DNA of 64,000 nt, from the NCBI GenBank assembly GCA_934047225.1, contig OW203991.1, forward strand, positions 682,001-746,000, in the 5' to 3' direction. The DNA is from Ypsolopha sequella. Its lineage: Eukaryota > Arthropoda > Insecta > Lepidoptera > Ypsolophidae. Positions within the stretch are counted from its first letter, which is position 1. The DNA itself is not shown here. Below are more notes on the stretch, generated by a model that was not told the origin of the DNA, searched no databases, and saw only the letters and a list, made by a program, of their open reading frames with translations.

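Overview
The window is eukaryotic, almost certainly insect and most likely lepidopteran. It has short exons with GT/AG introns, an AT-rich background, many small inverted-repeat elements, jockey/CR1-type and BEL/Pao retroelements, and dispersed repeats ending in the CGCGGGC...GCTAGT motif familiar from moths and butterflies. The species cannot be fixed from the sequence.

Two protein-coding genes are present. The minus strand carries most of DDB1 (damage-specific DNA-binding protein 1, the adaptor of CUL4 ubiquitin ligases) across the whole window. Eighteen exons were placed by hand from 63945-64000 (cut by the window end) down to 1154-1284. Their lengths sum to 2516 nt, the reading phases agree across all junctions, and about 838 codons are covered; the N-terminal exons and the C-terminal helical domain lie outside. 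In the 19 kb DDB1 intron between 23100 and 42226, on the opposite strand, sits a complete GMC oxidoreductase (glucose-dehydrogenase-like) gene. It has a signal-peptide exon (28903), two FAD-domain exons (31867 and 34885) and two tandem, mutually compatible terminal exons (35842-37252 and 39801-41178). Each terminal exon encodes a full substrate/catalytic half, so two secreted enzymes of 602 and 591 residues can be made from one N-terminus.

The rest is repeats. 1-10 kb: dispersed lepidopteran repeats in one large DDB1 intron. 10-23 kb: ten closely spaced DDB1 exons with hairpin-forming elements between them. 16.2-17.5 kb: a 93-bp minisatellite (14 copies) made from a DDB1 splice acceptor plus 63 bp of exon. 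23.1-25.8 kb: a 57-bp minisatellite (about 47 copies) grown from another DDB1 acceptor. 25.8-33.6 kb: non-LTR and mariner fossils around and inside the GMC gene. 37.7-39.2 kb: a 63-bp minisatellite (about 24 copies) between the alternative GMC exons. 48.7-56.4 kb: a BEL/Pao LTR retrotransposon with apparently identical 419-bp LTRs and a 5-bp target duplication, inserted 10 nt from a DDB1 splice donor. 56.8-62 kb: tandem duplications, a 1.5 kb inverted-repeat transposon and hairpin elements.

The observations most worth following are: (1) three copies of a covarying, hammerhead-ribozyme-like motif at 13458, 57200 and 57443, at least two of them at the tip of long AT-rich inverted repeats; (2) repeated growth or insertion of repeats exactly at splice junctions of DDB1 and the GMC gene; (3) the duplicated catalytic exon of the GMC gene; (4) a diverged, still open duplicate of part of a DDB1 exon at 44941-45037; (5) a young-looking BEL element whose pol is nevertheless broken and whose gag and pol are separated by one UGA in a readthrough-like context.
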